A DNA stretch of 64,000 nt from Aureimonas sp. Leaf324 (GCF_001423245.1 NZ_LMOH01000004.1:48820-112819), one strand, 5' to 3'; positions 27,659 through 37,338 are shown, counted from the stretch's first letter. Notes: generated by a model not told the origin, from the sequence alone. Made by a program: numbers and translations.

Positions 27659-28849
27659 TCAGGCATAGGTCATGGCGGCGGGCGCCTGCCCGTCGCCGGA
27701 GACCGGGTCGTCCTCCTCGACCCGGTTGCGGCCGTTGCTCTTGGCGCGGTAGAGCGCGCGGTCGGCGCGGCGCAGGAGATCCTCCACCGAGCGCCTGTCG
27801 CCCGCCGCGGCAACGGCCAGCCCGATGCTCACCGTCACGGCCGGGTGTCCTGCCCGCCGGTCCGCCGCGATCTCGGCCCGGATCGCCTCGCCGACCCGGC
27901 GCGCATCCTCGCGGTCGGCGCCGGGCAGGAGGCAGACGAATTCCTCGCCCCCCATGCGAGCGAGGATCGCCGGGCGGGCCAGCCCTTTCGACGCCGAGAT
28001 CACCGAACGCAGCGCTGCGGCGAAACGCACGAGCGCGTCGTCGCCCCCGGCATGGCCCCACTCGTCGTTGATGCGCTTGAAGTGATCGATGTCGAGCACG
28101 AGGACGGCCCCGCCCCGGTCGAGACACTCGGGATGCTCGGTCCGCTCGCGAAAGGCGCGGCGGTTGAGAAGGCCGGTCAGCCCGTCGGTGGAGGCGGCCG
28201 TGCGGTGCCGGTCGGCCTCGTTGCCGAGTTCCAGCGTCGTCACCGCCAGCACGAGCACGAGATAGATCACCATGTAGAGGAGCAGCCACAGCGCCGCGAC
28301 GGGTTGTCGTGCGAGGAGCGGCGTGACCACTTCGGCCTGCATTGCCGTGTAAAGGGTGAGGGCCAGCGAGGCCGCCGATAGAAAAAGGAGGAGGACCGCC
28401 GCCAGCCAGCGGTTCGGCATCGGGCGCGCCCTGAGCATCTCGAAGGCCATGGCGAGGCAGTAGACGGCGAAGAAGAGCGTCGCCAGGACGTTGCGCGGCT
28501 GCTCGGCGGCAAACAGCGGCGGCACGAGGCAGGCCGCCGTCCACGCCGCGGACGCGGCGAACACCCGCCCGAGAGGGCGCGGCCGCTCGTGGACGAGCCG
28601 CACGCCGGCCCACAGGAAGGCGAAGACCTGGATGAAGAAGACCTGCGCGGCCCAGACCGCGACCCAGTCGGGCACCAGCTGGCGCAGCATGTAGAGGAAG
28701 CAGCCGAGCGTCGCGCTGGTCGTCGACAGGGCAAGCCACAGATGGATGGTCCGGTCCCGCTGGCCGAGCCAGAGCGTCCAGAAGTAGACGGACATGACGA
28801 GGTCGATGGCGACGGAGGCGAGAAACAGCGTGGCCGTATCGAGCGTCAC
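27659..28849 (-). CDS. Membrane-bound diguanylate cyclase (GGDEF domain)
   Basis: A 396-residue protein with about seven transmembrane helices in residues 1-208 and a cytoplasmic GGDEF domain (about 215-375) that makes cyclic di-GMP. The active-site motif is GGEEF at 300-304, an active variant, with STDGLTGLLNRRAF and VLDIDHFKRINDEWGH before it. The inhibitory I-site RxxD upstream of GGEEF is replaced (ARPA), so product feedback may be lost. The start is a GTG. The membrane part probably senses an unknown signal. Confidence 0.88.
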   Translation of the reverse strand: MTLDTATLFLASVAIDLVMSVYFWTLWLGQRDRTIHLWLALSTTSATLGCFLYMLRQLVPDWVAVWAAQVFFIQVFAFLWAGVRLVHERPRPLGRVFAASAAWTAACLVPPLFAAEQPRNVLATLFFAVYCLAMAFEMLRARPMPNRWLAAVLLLFLSAASLALTLYTAMQAEVVTPLLARQPVAALWLLLYMVIYLVLVLAVTTLELGNEADRHRTAASTDGLTGLLNRRAFRERTEHPECLDRGGAVLVLDIDHFKRINDEWGHAGGDDALVRFAAALRSVISASKGLARPAILARMGGEEFVCLLPGADREDARRVGEAIRAEIAADRRAGHPAVTVSIGLAVAAAGDRRSVEDLLRRADRALYRAKSNGRNRVEEDDPVSGDGQAPAAMTYA

Positions 28850-28970
28850 CGGTAGATTCCCTGCCTAACCCGATTGCCGGCCTCGTCCGCCGGAATGGTT
28901 GGACGTCTACCATATCCTCCAAAGGACAGGCGACAGGCGCCACACGCGAGACCGGTGACGTCGGGACGCC

Positions 28971-29002
28971 TGGCGGCCTGCCGCGAGGGGCAGAGGCCGC
29001 CA
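28971..29002 (-). terminator. Hairpin downstream of hslU
   Basis: TGGCGGCC (28971-28978) pairs perfectly with GGCCGCCA (28995-29002), and an inner TGCC/GGCA extends the stem. It begins 10 bases after the hslU stop codon. No T-run follows, so termination may need Rho, or the structure may protect the 3' end. Confidence 0.5.
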
Positions 29003-29011
29003 AGCTTTTGG

Positions 29012-30322
29012 TCAGAGGATGAAGCGCGACAGGTCGACGTTGCCGGCGATGCCGTCGAGCACCCGGCGCACGTAGTCGCCGTCGACCCGGTAGCTCTGGC
29101 CGCCGCGGTCGGGCGCCTCGAACGAGATGTCGTCGAGGACCCGCTCCATCACCGTCTGGAGGCGGCGCGCGCCGATGTTCTCGACCGAGCCGTTCAGCGC
29201 GACCGCGACGTCGGCGATGGCGTCCACCGCGTCGTCGGTGATCTCGAGATCGACGTTCTCGGTCTTCAGGAGCGCCACATACTGCTTGAGGAGCGAGGCC
29301 TCGGTCTCCGTCAGGATGCGCCGGAAGTCGTCGCGGTCGAGCGCCTTCAGCTCGACGCGGATCGGCAGGCGGCCCTGCAACTCGGGCAGGAGGTCGGAGG
29401 GCTTCGACACGTGGAAGGCTCCGCTCGCGATGAAGAGGATGTGGTCCGTCTTCACCTGGCCGTGCTTGGTGGCGACCGTCGTGCCCTCGACGAGCGGCAG
29501 GAGGTCGCGCTGCACGCCCTCGCGCGACACCCCCGCGCCGCCGCGCGCCTCGCCGTTGTTGGCGACCTTGTCGATCTCGTCGAGGAAGACGATGCCGTTG
29601 TTCTCGACCGCGCGGATCGCGTCGGCGACGAGCGCCTCGTTGTCGAGGAGCTTGTCGGACTCCTCGTTGATGAGCAGCGCGTAGCTGTCCTTCACCGTGG
29701 TGCGGCGCGTCTTGGTGCGCCCGCCCATCGCCTTGCCGAACATCTCCGACAGGTTGAGGACGCCGATATTGCCGCCGGGCATGCCGGGGATGTCCATGCC
29801 GCCCATCGGGTTGGAGGTGTCGGCCACCTCGACGTCGATCTCCTTGTCGTCGAGCTCGCCCGCGCGCAGGCGCTTGCGGAAGCTGTCGCGCGTCGCCGGC
29901 GAGGCGGTCTTGCCGACCAGGGCGTCGAGCACCCGGTCCTCGGCGCCGGCATGGGCCTTGGCGCGGACCTCCTCGCGCTTCTTGTCGCGCGTCAGGCCGA
30001 TGCCGATCTCCACGAGGTCGCGGATGATCTGCTCGACATCGCGCCCGACATAGCCGACCTCGGTGAACTTCGTCGCCTCGACCTTGATGAAGGGGGCGCC
30101 CGCGAGCTTGGCGAGGCGGCGCGAGATCTCGGTTTTGCCGACGCCCGTCGGCCCGATCATCAGGATGTTCTTCGGGCTCACCTCCTCGCGGAGCGACCCG
30201 TCGAGCTGCTGGCGGCGCCAGCGGTTGCGCAAGGCCACGGCCACGGCGCGCTTGGCGTCCTTCTGGCCGATGATGTGGCGGTCCAGCTCGGACACGATCT
30301 CGCGAGGGGAAAAGTCGGTCAT
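29012..30322 (-). CDS. hslU: ATP-dependent protease ATPase subunit HslU
   Basis: A 436-residue AAA+ unfoldase that feeds substrates to the HslV peptidase. Walker [10 protein letters not shown] and the pore motif GYVGRD are in the N-terminal half. The intermediate (I) domain runs about 110-240 with a [14 protein letters not shown] loop, then Walker [11 protein letters not shown] and sensor II near [11 protein letters not shown]. The C-terminus DLSRFIL docks into HslV. The ATG at 30322 gives the normal length. Its partner hslV is 9 kb away on the other strand, beyond the his genes, whereas the two are usually adjacent. Confidence 0.96.
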   Translation of the reverse strand: MTDFSPREIVSELDRHIIGQKDAKRAVAVALRNRWRRQQLDGSLREEVSPKNILMIGPTGVGKTEISRRLAKLAGAPFIKVEATKFTEVGYVGRDVEQIIRDLVEIGIGLTRDKKREEVRAKAHAGAEDRVLDALVGKTASPATRDSFRKRLRAGELDDKEIDVEVADTSNPMGGMDIPGMPGGNIGVLNLSEMFGKAMGGRTKTRRTTVKDSYALLINEESDKLLDNEALVADAIRAVENNGIVFLDEIDKVANNGEARGGAGVSREGVQRDLLPLVEGTTVATKHGQVKTDHILFIASGAFHVSKPSDLLPELQGRLPIRVELKALDRDDFRRILTETEASLLKQYVALLKTENVDLEITDDAVDAIADVAVALNGSVENIGARRLQTVMERVLDDISFEAPDRGGQSYRVDGDYVRRVLDGIAGNVDLSRFIL

Positions 30323-30633
30323 GGACGGAAAGAGTCTCGGATCGGTTGCGGTCCCCGGCCGGATGCCGGGAGCTTGGCGCCCACCCGACATGGGAATGCG
30401 CCGCGCCGCGCGCCAGAGGGGCGGTTCCGGGTTGCAGGCGGGGCTCGCGAAAAACAACCGGAGGAAGGGTCGTTTCGAGAGCGCTTCGCGGTAGGATAGA
30501 CTACGCAGGTTCGCTGACGTTCCGCGAATCGCCATCCTGACCCGGCCGAACGCGCCCCGTCCTTGGAAAGGATCGCCATGTCTGGATCCCCGATCCGCGT
30601 CCGCCCGGCCGCCGCCGCGTCCCGTTCCGCCGC
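30323..30633. other. Divergent intergenic region hslU / luxR
   Basis: This 311-bp gap must hold the promoters of hslU (minus) and the luxR-type gene (plus). I found no convincing sigma-70 or heat-shock promoter pair and no dyad resembling a lux box. The open frame continuing upstream from hslU is not supported by any family. Confidence 0.4.
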
Positions 30634-31356
30634 ATGAGACGTCCGGAAGCCAGCCTCGTCGGCCGCCTGGAGCGGCCGTGGACGGAAGAGGCGTTGAAGA
30701 CGGCGGTCGGCGAGATCGTCGCGGCGAGCGGCTTCGACCGCTTCGCCCTGATGACCATCCCCTCCACCGACGAGGCCGGCGCCGAGATGCGCCCGATCCT
30801 GTCGAACTGGGAGAACGAGTTCCGCATCGGCTTCGAACGCCAGGGGCTTCACCGCTTTTCGCCGGTGGTGCGCGCGCTCGTCGGCGGCTCGCTGCCCTTC
30901 GTCTGGGATGCCGAGTTCGTCTACGGCTACGACCCCGACGATCCCGACGGTTCGCCGCCGCAGGGCCGGTTCCTCGCCGCGCACGGGTGCTTGTCGGGCG
31001 CCTACTGCCCGGTGCACGGCGTCTCCGGCTTCACCGGGGTGCTCGCCGTCTCGGGACGCGGGCCGGCGATCGCGGAAGCCGAGGCGGACGGGCTGCAGCT
31101 TCTGGCCTTTGCCGCCTTCGGGGTGCTGGCCGCCTGCCGCTACGAGGAGAACCGGCGCAACAACCCGCTGACGGGGCGCGAGCGCGACTGCCTGAAGCTC
31201 GCCATGCTCGGCAAGACCTCGTCCGAGATCGGCACGATCCTGAAGCTCTCCGAGCACACGATCTCGCAATACCTGACCTCGGCGACGCGCAAGCTCGACG
31301 CCTCCAACCGCACCCACGCCGTGGCGCTCGCCGCGCAGCTCGGCTACCTTTCGTGA
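30634..31356 (+). CDS. LuxR-family regulator with autoinducer-binding-type domain (LuxR solo)
   Basis: A 240-residue regulator with an N-terminal autoinducer-binding-like domain (about 20-160) and a C-terminal LuxR HTH (about 175-235; [48 protein letters not shown]). No luxI-type synthase is nearby, so it is a solo. By spacing, the four TraR ligand residues W57, Y61, D70 and W85 correspond to F63, F67, S76 and W91, so only one is kept. It may bind something other than an acyl-homoserine lactone. Its stop overlaps the alkB-like start (GTGA). Confidence 0.86.
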   Translation: MRRPEASLVGRLERPWTEEALKTAVGEIVAASGFDRFALMTIPSTDEAGAEMRPILSNWENEFRIGFERQGLHRFSPVVRALVGGSLPFVWDAEFVYGYDPDDPDGSPPQGRFLAAHGCLSGAYCPVHGVSGFTGVLAVSGRGPAIAEAEADGLQLLAFAAFGVLAACRYEENRRNNPLTGRERDCLKLAMLGKTSSEIGTILKLSEHTISQYLTSATRKLDASNRTHAVALAAQLGYLS

Positions 31357-31973
31357 GCGCGCCGGGCGCCCTGCCGCCCGGGCTCGACCATCATCCCGGA
31401 CGGCTCGACGGATCGGCGCAGGCCGCGCTTCTGGCCGCCGTGCGGGCGGTCACCGCCGCCGCGCCCCTCTATCGCCCGGCGATGCCCGGCACCGGCCGTC
31501 CCTTCTCCGTGCGGATGACGAACTGCGGTTCGCTGGGCTGGGTGTCGGACCGGACGGGCTACCGCTACCAGCCGCACCATCCCGAGACCGGCCGGCCCTG
31601 GCCGGAAATCCCGCCGGTGCTTCTCGATCTCTGGCACGAACTCGGCGGCTACCCGCATCCGCCCGAAGCCTGCCTCGTCAACTTCTACGATCCGGCAGCG
31701 CGGCTCGGCCTGCATCAGGACAAGGACGAGGATGACCTCGCGGCGCCCGTCGTGTCGGTCTCGCTCGGCGACGACGGTCTCTTCCGCTTCGGCGGGCCGA
31801 CCCGGGGCGGACCGACGCGCTCGCTGCGGCTGCGGTCGGGCGACGTGCTGGTCATGGGCGGGGAGAGCCGCCTCCTGTTTCACGGCGTCGACCGGATCGA
31901 CCCCGGCACCTCGACGCTCCTGAAGGGCGAGGGCCGCATCAACCTCACCCTCAGGCGGGTGACGCGGCCCTGA
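31353..31973 (+). CDS. alkB: AlkB-family Fe(II)/2-oxoglutarate-dependent DNA repair dioxygenase
   Basis: A 206-residue dioxygenase that removes alkyl groups such as 1-methyladenine from DNA or RNA. It has the substrate segment MTNCGSLGWVSDRTGYRYQ, CLVNFYDPAARLGLHQDKDEDD (HxD iron ligands), LLFHGVDRI (distal His) and RINLTLRRV (2-oxoglutarate-binding Arg). It starts with GTG overlapping the luxR-type stop codon (GTGA), so it is co-expressed with that regulator. An alkB gene placed under a LuxR solo is an unusual pairing. Confidence 0.92.
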   Translation: MSAPGALPPGLDHHPGRLDGSAQAALLAAVRAVTAAAPLYRPAMPGTGRPFSVRMTNCGSLGWVSDRTGYRYQPHHPETGRPWPEIPPVLLDLWHELGGYPHPPEACLVNFYDPAARLGLHQDKDEDDLAAPVVSVSLGDDGLFRFGGPTRGGPTRSLRLRSGDVLVMGGESRLLFHGVDRIDPGTSTLLKGEGRINLTLRRVTRP

Positions 31974-31991
31974 GCCTCGTCGAGACGGGCG

Positions 31992-33554
31992 TCAGGCGCC
32001 CATCGAGGCCGGCAGGAACTGGTAGGCCCAGGTCTCCGTCAGCACCTTGTCGCCCTGGCGCATGTAGAGGCGCAACTCCACCGGATCGTTCCCCTCGGCC
32101 GTGAGGTCGAAGGTGACGCGCCAGGCGGTGCCGACCTTGACCGAGTAGCAGTCGACCTTGCCGACCGTGCCCCGCGAGGCGGTGGCGATCGCCTCGACGC
32201 CCTTGGCCTCGCGGTCGAGCGCGGCGACGAGCCCGCCGTCGAAGTCGACGACGATCTTGGTGACGCCGACCGGACGCGGCTGGCCGGCGATGCCGCCGCG
32301 CCCGAGGCGCGTCGCCACGACCTTGCCGACGTCGCCCGGGAAGGGCTCGCGGTTCGACCAGTGCAGGACGTAGTCGAGCGCGATCGCGTCGCCCTTTCGC
32401 ACGGGCTTGGCCGACAGCCAGTAGGCGGCGATGTTGTCGTGGATCTCGTCGTCGGTCGGGATCTCGACGAGCTGCACCATGCCGGCGCCCCAATCGCCCT
32501 TCGGCTCGACCCAGACGCAGGCGCGCTTTTCGTAGAAGACGCCGTCATCCTCGTAGTTGGCGAAATCCCGGTCGCGCTGGAGGAGACCGAAGCCGCGGGG
32601 CTTCTCGTCGGAGAAGCTCGACGTCATGACGCGCGGCGGGTTGTTGAGCGGGCGCCAGATGCGCTCGCCCGCACCCGTCCACATCGCGAGGCCATCGGAA
32701 TCGTGCACTTCCGGCCGCCAGTCGATGCGGCGCTGCTTGTCGGTCTCGGAGTACCAGTACATCGAGGTGAGGGCGGCGATGCCGAAGCGCTCGATGTCGT
32801 CGCGCGCGAAATAGCGCGACTGGATGTCCATGACGATCGGCCCGCCCTTCTTGATGTCCATGCGCAGGACGCCGGCGACGCGGGGAGAGTTGAGGAGGCA
32901 GGTGATGACCAGCCGGCCGTCCGCCGAGGGCTCGAGGAAGAAGTCGGTAAAGCGCGGGAACTCTTCGGGCGTCGGCATGGCGACGTCGATGGCGAGCGCG
33001 CGGGCCGACATGCCGAACTGGTTGTCCTCGCCCGACGTGCGGAAATAGGCAGCGCCCAGGAAGGCCAGCCAGTCGGCGTCCGAGCCCGGCTCGAGCACGC
33101 GAAAGCCCGCAAAGCCGATGTCGTCCGGAAGTTCCTTGGCGGGCGAGTCCGACGGGATCGTGAAGAGGTTGGGGTCATAGCGCAGCGTGCGCGCCTCGCC
33201 GTTCTCGACGACGTGGATGCCGACCGGCAGCTTGAAGTAGCGGCCGAGATGGAAGAAGCGGATCGGCGCCTTGCCGTCGTTCAGCTCCAGCGTCTCGCTC
33301 TTCTTGTACTGGATGCGCCAGTGCTGGTCGAAGTCGATGCGCTCGAGGACATCGGCCGAGCGCGGCACCTCCGGCACGTAAGGGGCGGCTGCCAGCGCCC
33401 GCGCCCGCTCCACCAGCGTGTCGAAGGAGAAGGGCTCAGGGCTCCCGAACCTGAGGAGGTCGCCATCGGCGGCGAGCGCGCCGCGCGTCGCGGAGGCAAG
33501 GCCGAGGGCCGCAAGCCCCATCATCCATTCGCGTCGGTTGAGGTCGATCGTCAT
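31992..33554 (-). CDS. opgG: Periplasmic glucan biosynthesis protein OpgG/OpgD family
   Basis: A 520-residue protein of the MdoG/OpgG family, needed for synthesis or branching of osmoregulated periplasmic glucans. The N-terminus NRREWMMGLAALGLASATRGALA is a signal peptide with a twin-arginine look (R-R then a hydrophobic stretch), more like OpgD than OpgG. The large beta-sandwich has IQYKKSETLELND, RFFHLGRYFKLPVGIHVV and WVEPKGDWGAGMVQLVEIPTDDEIHDNIAAYW. The ATG at 33554 has a GGGA upstream; a GTG at 33566 is possible. It converges on the alkB-like gene. Confidence 0.88.
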   Translation of the reverse strand: MTIDLNRREWMMGLAALGLASATRGALAADGDLLRFGSPEPFSFDTLVERARALAAAPYVPEVPRSADVLERIDFDQHWRIQYKKSETLELNDGKAPIRFFHLGRYFKLPVGIHVVENGEARTLRYDPNLFTIPSDSPAKELPDDIGFAGFRVLEPGSDADWLAFLGAAYFRTSGEDNQFGMSARALAIDVAMPTPEEFPRFTDFFLEPSADGRLVITCLLNSPRVAGVLRMDIKKGGPIVMDIQSRYFARDDIERFGIAALTSMYWYSETDKQRRIDWRPEVHDSDGLAMWTGAGERIWRPLNNPPRVMTSSFSDEKPRGFGLLQRDRDFANYEDDGVFYEKRACVWVEPKGDWGAGMVQLVEIPTDDEIHDNIAAYWLSAKPVRKGDAIALDYVLHWSNREPFPGDVGKVVATRLGRGGIAGQPRPVGVTKIVVDFDGGLVAALDREAKGVEAIATASRGTVGKVDCYSVKVGTAWRVTFDLTAEGNDPVELRLYMRQGDKVLTETWAYQFLPASMGA

Positions 33555-33599
33555 CGGCGTTCCCACGTCCCTGTTCGAAGCCGGGCCGGGAGTTGGGCC

Positions 33600-33621
33600 G
33601 AGTTGATTTGAATGTCAACTC
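33600..33621. promoter_or_regulatory. Inverted repeat overlapping a -35-like box upstream of opgG
   Basis: GAGTTGA and TCAACTC form a perfect 7-bp dyad with an 8-base spacer, 46 bp upstream of the opgG start. On the minus strand it contains TTGACA, a perfect -35 hexamer, although no clear -10 follows at 17 bp. An operator for opgG is possible. Confidence 0.35.
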
Positions 33622-33699
33622 ACGTCGTTTGTCCCGGCGACATGCCGACGGCCAGACGCCGGGGTTCTGCACTCGGGCGGTGGGGCACCGAAGCGCCCG

Positions 33700-34656
33700 T
33701 CAGATCTTGCGCAGCGCCACCTCTTCCACGAGGTGGTCGCCGCCCTTGCGCAGGATGAGGTCGGCGCGCGGGCGGGTGGGGAGGATGTTCTCGTAGAGAT
33801 TCTTCGCGTTGATCGTTGCCCAGAGCCGTTCGGCGACCTCCAGCGCCTCGGCTTCCGAGATCTTCGAGTAGCGATGGAAGAACGAGGACTCCTGCCGGAA
33901 CGCCGTCTCGCGCAGGCGCATGAAGCGCGAGATGTACCAGCGGTGGAGATCCCGCTCGTCGGCGTCGATATAGATCGAGTGGTCGAAGAAGTCGGAGACG
34001 AAGGGCACGAACTTGCCGTCGCGCGGCATCTCGCGCGTCTGGAGGACGTTGAGCCCCTCGAAGATCAGGATGTCGGGCTGGTCGACCTCGATCAGGTCGC
34101 CTTCGATGACGTCGTAGAAGAAGTGCGAGTAGACCGGGGCGGTGACGTGGCGCGCGCCCGCCTTGATCGCGGACAGGAAGCGCAGGATCGCGCCGACGTC
34201 GTAGCTCTCGGGGAAGCCCTTGCGCTGCATCAGCCCGTCGCGCTCGAGGACCGCGTTCGGATAGAGGAAGCCGTCGGTGGTCACGAGGTCGACCTTGGGC
34301 GTGCCCGGCCAGCGCGCCAGAAGCTCCTTCAGGATACGGGCAGTGGTGGACTTGCCGGCCGCGACCGAGCCGGCGATGCCGATGATGAAGGGCGTCTTCA
34401 CCTGGGTCGAGCCGCGCAGGAAGCGCTTGCGCTGGCGAAACAGCGCCTGGCTGGATTCGACATGCGAATACAGGAGGCGGGACACGGCGAGATAGATGCG
34501 CTCCACCTCGTCGAGGTCGATCGTGTCGCCGAGAGAGCGTAGGCGCCGAACCTCGTCAGCCGTCAGCGTCAGCGCCTCGCGGCCGCGGAACGTCGCCCAT
34601 TCGGCCGCCGAGAAGAAGTGGTAGGGCGACAGGGTCGCGGGCGCCAGCTGGTCCAT
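33700..34656 (-). CDS. coaA: Type I pantothenate kinase
   Basis: A 318-residue kinase that phosphorylates pantothenate, the first step of coenzyme A synthesis. It has [13 protein letters not shown], the P-loop [45 protein letters not shown] and FEGLNVLQ, ending in the family's [12 protein letters not shown] choose the ATG at 34656; another at 34677 would overlap the end of hisE by 11 bp. Lying last in the his block next to hisE is the standard arrangement in rhizobia. Confidence 0.95.
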   Translation of the reverse strand: MDQLAPATLSPYHFFSAAEWATFRGREALTLTADEVRRLRSLGDTIDLDEVERIYLAVSRLLYSHVESSQALFRQRKRFLRGSTQVKTPFIIGIAGSVAAGKSTTARILKELLARWPGTPKVDLVTTDGFLYPNAVLERDGLMQRKGFPESYDVGAILRFLSAIKAGARHVTAPVYSHFFYDVIEGDLIEVDQPDILIFEGLNVLQTREMPRDGKFVPFVSDFFDHSIYIDADERDLHRWYISRFMRLRETAFRQESSFFHRYSKISEAEALEVAERLWATINAKNLYENILPTRPRADLILRKGGDHLVEEVALRKI

Positions 34657-34666
34657 CGCCGCCGCC

Positions 34667-34987
34667 TCAGCCCTCATGCGTCCGCGCGGCCTTTTCGGCA
34701 AGCCCCGTGCGCGCGGTGCGCGACTGGAGCTCGGCCATCACGTCGGCAAGCGGAACGCCGCGCAGATGAAGGAGTACGAGAAGGTGGTAGAGAAGGTCCG
34801 CCGCCTCGCCGGTCAGCGCCTTGTCGTCCTCCGACAGCGCCGCGATCACGGTCTCGACCGCTTCCTCGCCGACCTTCTGCGCGACCTTGCCCACCCCGCG
34901 CCGCGCGAGCTTGGCGGTGTAGGAGTCGGGATCGGGGGAGGCAGCGCGCTCGGCGACGATCGCTTCGAGCCGGGTCAGGTCGAACAT
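34667..34987 (-). CDS. hisE: Phosphoribosyl-ATP pyrophosphatase
   Basis: A 106-residue all-helical MazG-like enzyme that hydrolyses PR-ATP to PR-AMP, step 2 of histidine synthesis. [14 protein letters not shown] and [13 protein letters not shown] hold the metal-binding Glu and Asp residues. It is a stand-alone HisE, not fused to HisI. It lies 11 bp downstream of hisF and just upstream of coaA. Confidence 0.95.
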   Translation of the reverse strand: MFDLTRLEAIVAERAASPDPDSYTAKLARRGVGKVAQKVGEEAVETVIAALSEDDKALTGEAADLLYHLLVLLHLRGVPLADVMAELQSRTARTGLAEKAARTHEG

Positions 34988-34998
34988 CGCAGCGCCTT

Positions 34999-35811
34999 TC
35001 AGGAAGCGACGGGAAGGGGGGCCGGCGTCGAGGCGCCGTCGAGCCGCATCGGGATGCCGGCGGCCGCCATATGGCGCTTGGCCTCGCCGATCGTGTGCGT
35101 GCCGAAATGGAAGATCGAGGCGGCCAGCACCGCCGTCGCGCCGCCCTCGCGCACGCCGGCCACGAGATGGTCGAGCGTGCCGACGCCCCCGCTCGCGATC
35201 ACCGGGACGGCGACGGCGTCGGCGACCGCGCGCGTCAGGCCGAGGTCGAAGCCGGCTTTGGTGCCGTCGCGGTCCATCGAGGTGAGAAGGATCTCGCCTG
35301 CGCCGAGCGCCACGACGCGCCGGGCGAACTCGACGGCATCGATGCCGGTCGCCTGCCGGCCGCCATGGGTGAAGATTTCCCAGCGGCCGGCCTCACCCTC
35401 GGCTGAGACGCGCTTGGCGTCGATCGCCACGACGATGCACTGGTTGCCGAACTTGTCGGCGGCCTCGGCGACGAACTCCGGACGCTTCACGGCGGCCGTG
35501 TTGATCGACACCTTGTCGGCGCCGGCCAAGAGCAGCCGGCGGATGTCGGCGACCTCGCGCACGCCGCCGCCGACCGTCACCGGCATGAAGCAGGCCTCGG
35601 CTGTGCGGGCGACGACATCGAAGATCGTCTCGCGGTTGTCGGAGGAGGCGGTGATGTCGAGGAAGCAGAGTTCGTCGGCACCCGCCGCGTCGTAGGCGCG
35701 CGCCGCTTCCACGGGATCACCCGCGTCGACGAGGCCCTCGAAGTTGACGCCCTTGACGACGCGACCGTCCTTGACGTCGAGGCAGGGGATGATGCGCGCC
35801 TTGAGGGTCAC
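34999..35811 (-). CDS. hisF: Imidazole glycerol phosphate synthase cyclase subunit
   Basis: A 270-residue TIM barrel that uses ammonia from HisH to make imidazole glycerol phosphate and AICAR. The catalytic Asp are in [15 protein letters not shown] and [15 protein letters not shown], with TVGGGVR and ASGGVG phosphate-binding loops. The start is a GTG at 35811 with GGAG upstream; the frame is open to 35892. A Uma2 gene sits between hisF and hisA, which are normally adjacent. Confidence 0.96.
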   Translation of the reverse strand: MTLKARIIPCLDVKDGRVVKGVNFEGLVDAGDPVEAARAYDAAGADELCFLDITASSDNRETIFDVVARTAEACFMPVTVGGGVREVADIRRLLLAGADKVSINTAAVKRPEFVAEAADKFGNQCIVVAIDAKRVSAEGEAGRWEIFTHGGRQATGIDAVEFARRVVALGAGEILLTSMDRDGTKAGFDLGLTRAVADAVAVPVIASGGVGTLDHLVAGVREGGATAVLAASIFHFGTHTIGEAKRHMAAAGIPMRLDGASTPAPLPVAS

Positions 35812-35863
35812 TTCGAAGCCGTCTCCGTTCCGCGTCCGGCGGGCAGGAGCCGGTGTGCCGCGC

Positions 35864-36421
35864 TTATGCGATGCCGCGATAAAGGTCCGCAAGGGGAAGC
35901 GCCAGGCCGAAGCCCGCGAGCGCGACGCTCTCCTCGCGCCCGACGATCATCTCGGGCGAGCCGAACGCCCCGTCCTCGCCGCGCGCCCAGAGCCAGACGC
36001 GCGGCTCGTCCTGCGACAGGACGAGATAGTGCAGGAGCGAGGGGAGGGCGGTATACTCCCGGGCCTTTTCGCCGAAGTCGAGAGCCAGCGAGGATGGAGA
36101 CAGGATCTCGGCCACGAGGAGAGGCTCCGGCGTGGCAAGATCGCGTCCATCCCCCTCACCGCGATGGATCAGGACATCGGGGTAACGGATGCCGTGGGGG
36201 GTGCGCACACCGAAGTCGGCCGCCGTCACGCGAAGGGTCGGGTCCGCCAGAGCCTGCTTCAGGAGGAAAGCCAGCTGGAGGAAGAGTTCGGCATGCCGCC
36301 GCGAGCCGCCGGTCATCATCTCAACGATCCTTCCATCCACGAACTCACGCTTTCCCTCGCGCCCTTCGTTCCAGCGCAGGAAGTCGTCCGCGGTTCGGAT
36401 GGTCGGCACCTGGATGTTCAT
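35864..36421 (-). CDS. Uma2-family (DUF820) restriction-endonuclease-like protein
   Basis: A 185-residue protein of the Uma2 family, a PD-(D/E)XK nuclease-like fold common in cyanobacteria and scattered elsewhere, with no established function. It has [43 protein letters not shown] (catalytic Asp), [36 protein letters not shown] (catalytic Glu and Lys). It interrupts the conserved hisA-hisF pair, on the same strand, with gaps of 64 and 52 bp. Insertion by transfer is likely, although its base composition looks like its neighbours. Confidence 0.87.
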   Translation of the reverse strand: MNIQVPTIRTADDFLRWNEGREGKREFVDGRIVEMMTGGSRRHAELFLQLAFLLKQALADPTLRVTAADFGVRTPHGIRYPDVLIHRGEGDGRDLATPEPLLVAEILSPSSLALDFGEKAREYTALPSLLHYLVLSQDEPRVWLWARGEDGAFGSPEMIVGREESVALAGFGLALPLADLYRGIA

Positions 36422-36469
36422 GCGGTCAATCTAGTCCCGTGCGAGCACCCTGCAAAGGCGCCCGCCGGC

Positions 36470-36485
36470 TGACTCACGTGAAACA
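36470..36485. promoter_or_regulatory. parS-like site next to hisA
   Basis: TGACTCACGTGAAACA differs from parS at two positions (3 and 4). It directly abuts the hisA stop codon, and the right half and centre are intact. It lies in the hisA-Uma2 gap and is not coding. Confidence 0.58.
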
Positions 36486-37223
36486 TCAGCGGCGGAGGCG
36501 CGCCAAGGCCTCCGTCGGATCGATGCGCCCGTCGTAGAGGGCGCGGCCGGAGATCGCGCCTTCCAGGAGCGCGGCCTCGGGCGCGGCGAGGCGCTCGATA
36601 TCGGCCATCGAGGCGAGGCCCCCGGAGGCGATCACGGGAATGCGCACCGCGTTGGCCAGCGCGATGGTCGCGTCCCAGTTGATGCCGGCAAGGATGCCGT
36701 CGCGGTCGATGTCGGTGTAGATAATCGCCGAGACGCCGGCGTCCTCGAAGCGACGGGCCATGTCCTCGACGCTGAGTTCGGACGACTCGGCCCAGCCCTC
36801 CACCGCGACCTTGCCGCCCTTGGCGTCGATGCCGACCGCGACCTGTCCCGGAAAGCGCCGGGCGGCCTCTCGCACCAATGCGGGATCGCGCACGGCGACC
36901 GTGCCGAGGATGACGCGGGCAAGGCCCGCGCCGAGCCAGCGCTCGACATCGGCGAGCGTGCGGATGCCGCCGCCGAGCTGTACCTTCATGTCCTCGCCCA
37001 CCGTCGCCACGATCGCTTCGACCGCCGCGGCGTTCACCGCTCGGCCCTCGAAGGCGCCGTTGAGATCGACGACGTGGAGATGGGTGAAACCTTGGGTCCG
37101 GAACACGCGCGCCTGGGCGGCAGGATCGGCGTTGTAGACGGTCGCCTCCTCCATCAGCCCGAGCTTCAGGCGCACGCACGCGCCGTCCTTGAGGTCGATG
37201 GCGGGAAAGAGGATCGGCATCAT
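36486..37223 (-). CDS. hisA: HisA: 1-(5-phosphoribosyl)-5-[(5-phosphoribosylamino)methylideneamino]imidazole-4-carboxamide isomerase
   Basis: A 245-residue TIM barrel that isomerises ProFAR to PRFAR in histidine synthesis. The catalytic Asp are in [15 protein letters not shown] and [24 protein letters not shown] and ASGGLASM are phosphate loops. Two adjacent ATGs (37223 and 37220) could start it. Upstream, where hisH would normally follow directly, lies a low-GC stretch with an opposite-strand gene. A parS-like site abuts its stop codon. Confidence 0.95.
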   Translation of the reverse strand: MMPILFPAIDLKDGACVRLKLGLMEEATVYNADPAAQARVFRTQGFTHLHVVDLNGAFEGRAVNAAAVEAIVATVGEDMKVQLGGGIRTLADVERWLGAGLARVILGTVAVRDPALVREAARRFPGQVAVGIDAKGGKVAVEGWAESSELSVEDMARRFEDAGVSAIIYTDIDRDGILAGINWDATIALANAVRIPVIASGGLASMADIERLAAPEAALLEGAISGRALYDGRIDPTEALARLRR

Positions 37224-37310
37224 CTTCAGAAACTGGGGATAGGATTGAAATATAACGCGTTTCGACTCCGACGCACCCAGCGAATCAGGTTACGTACAGT
37301 GAGCTAAAGG

Positions 37311-37338
37311 AAAGGTCAGGGCTGCCACCCCGACCTTT
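37311..37338. other. Hairpin in the low-GC hisA-hisH gap
   Basis: AAAGGTCAGGG (37311-37321) pairs with CCCCGACCTTT (37328-37338) with one mismatch and a 6-base loop. It lies about 90 bp upstream of hisA on the minus strand and upstream of the small gene on the plus strand. Role unknown. Confidence 0.5.

Noticed and set aside
30323..30633. lux box or luxI synthase partner for the LuxR-type gene
   Set aside because: No 18-20 bp dyad of lux-box type and no acyl-homoserine-lactone synthase gene is visible in the window.
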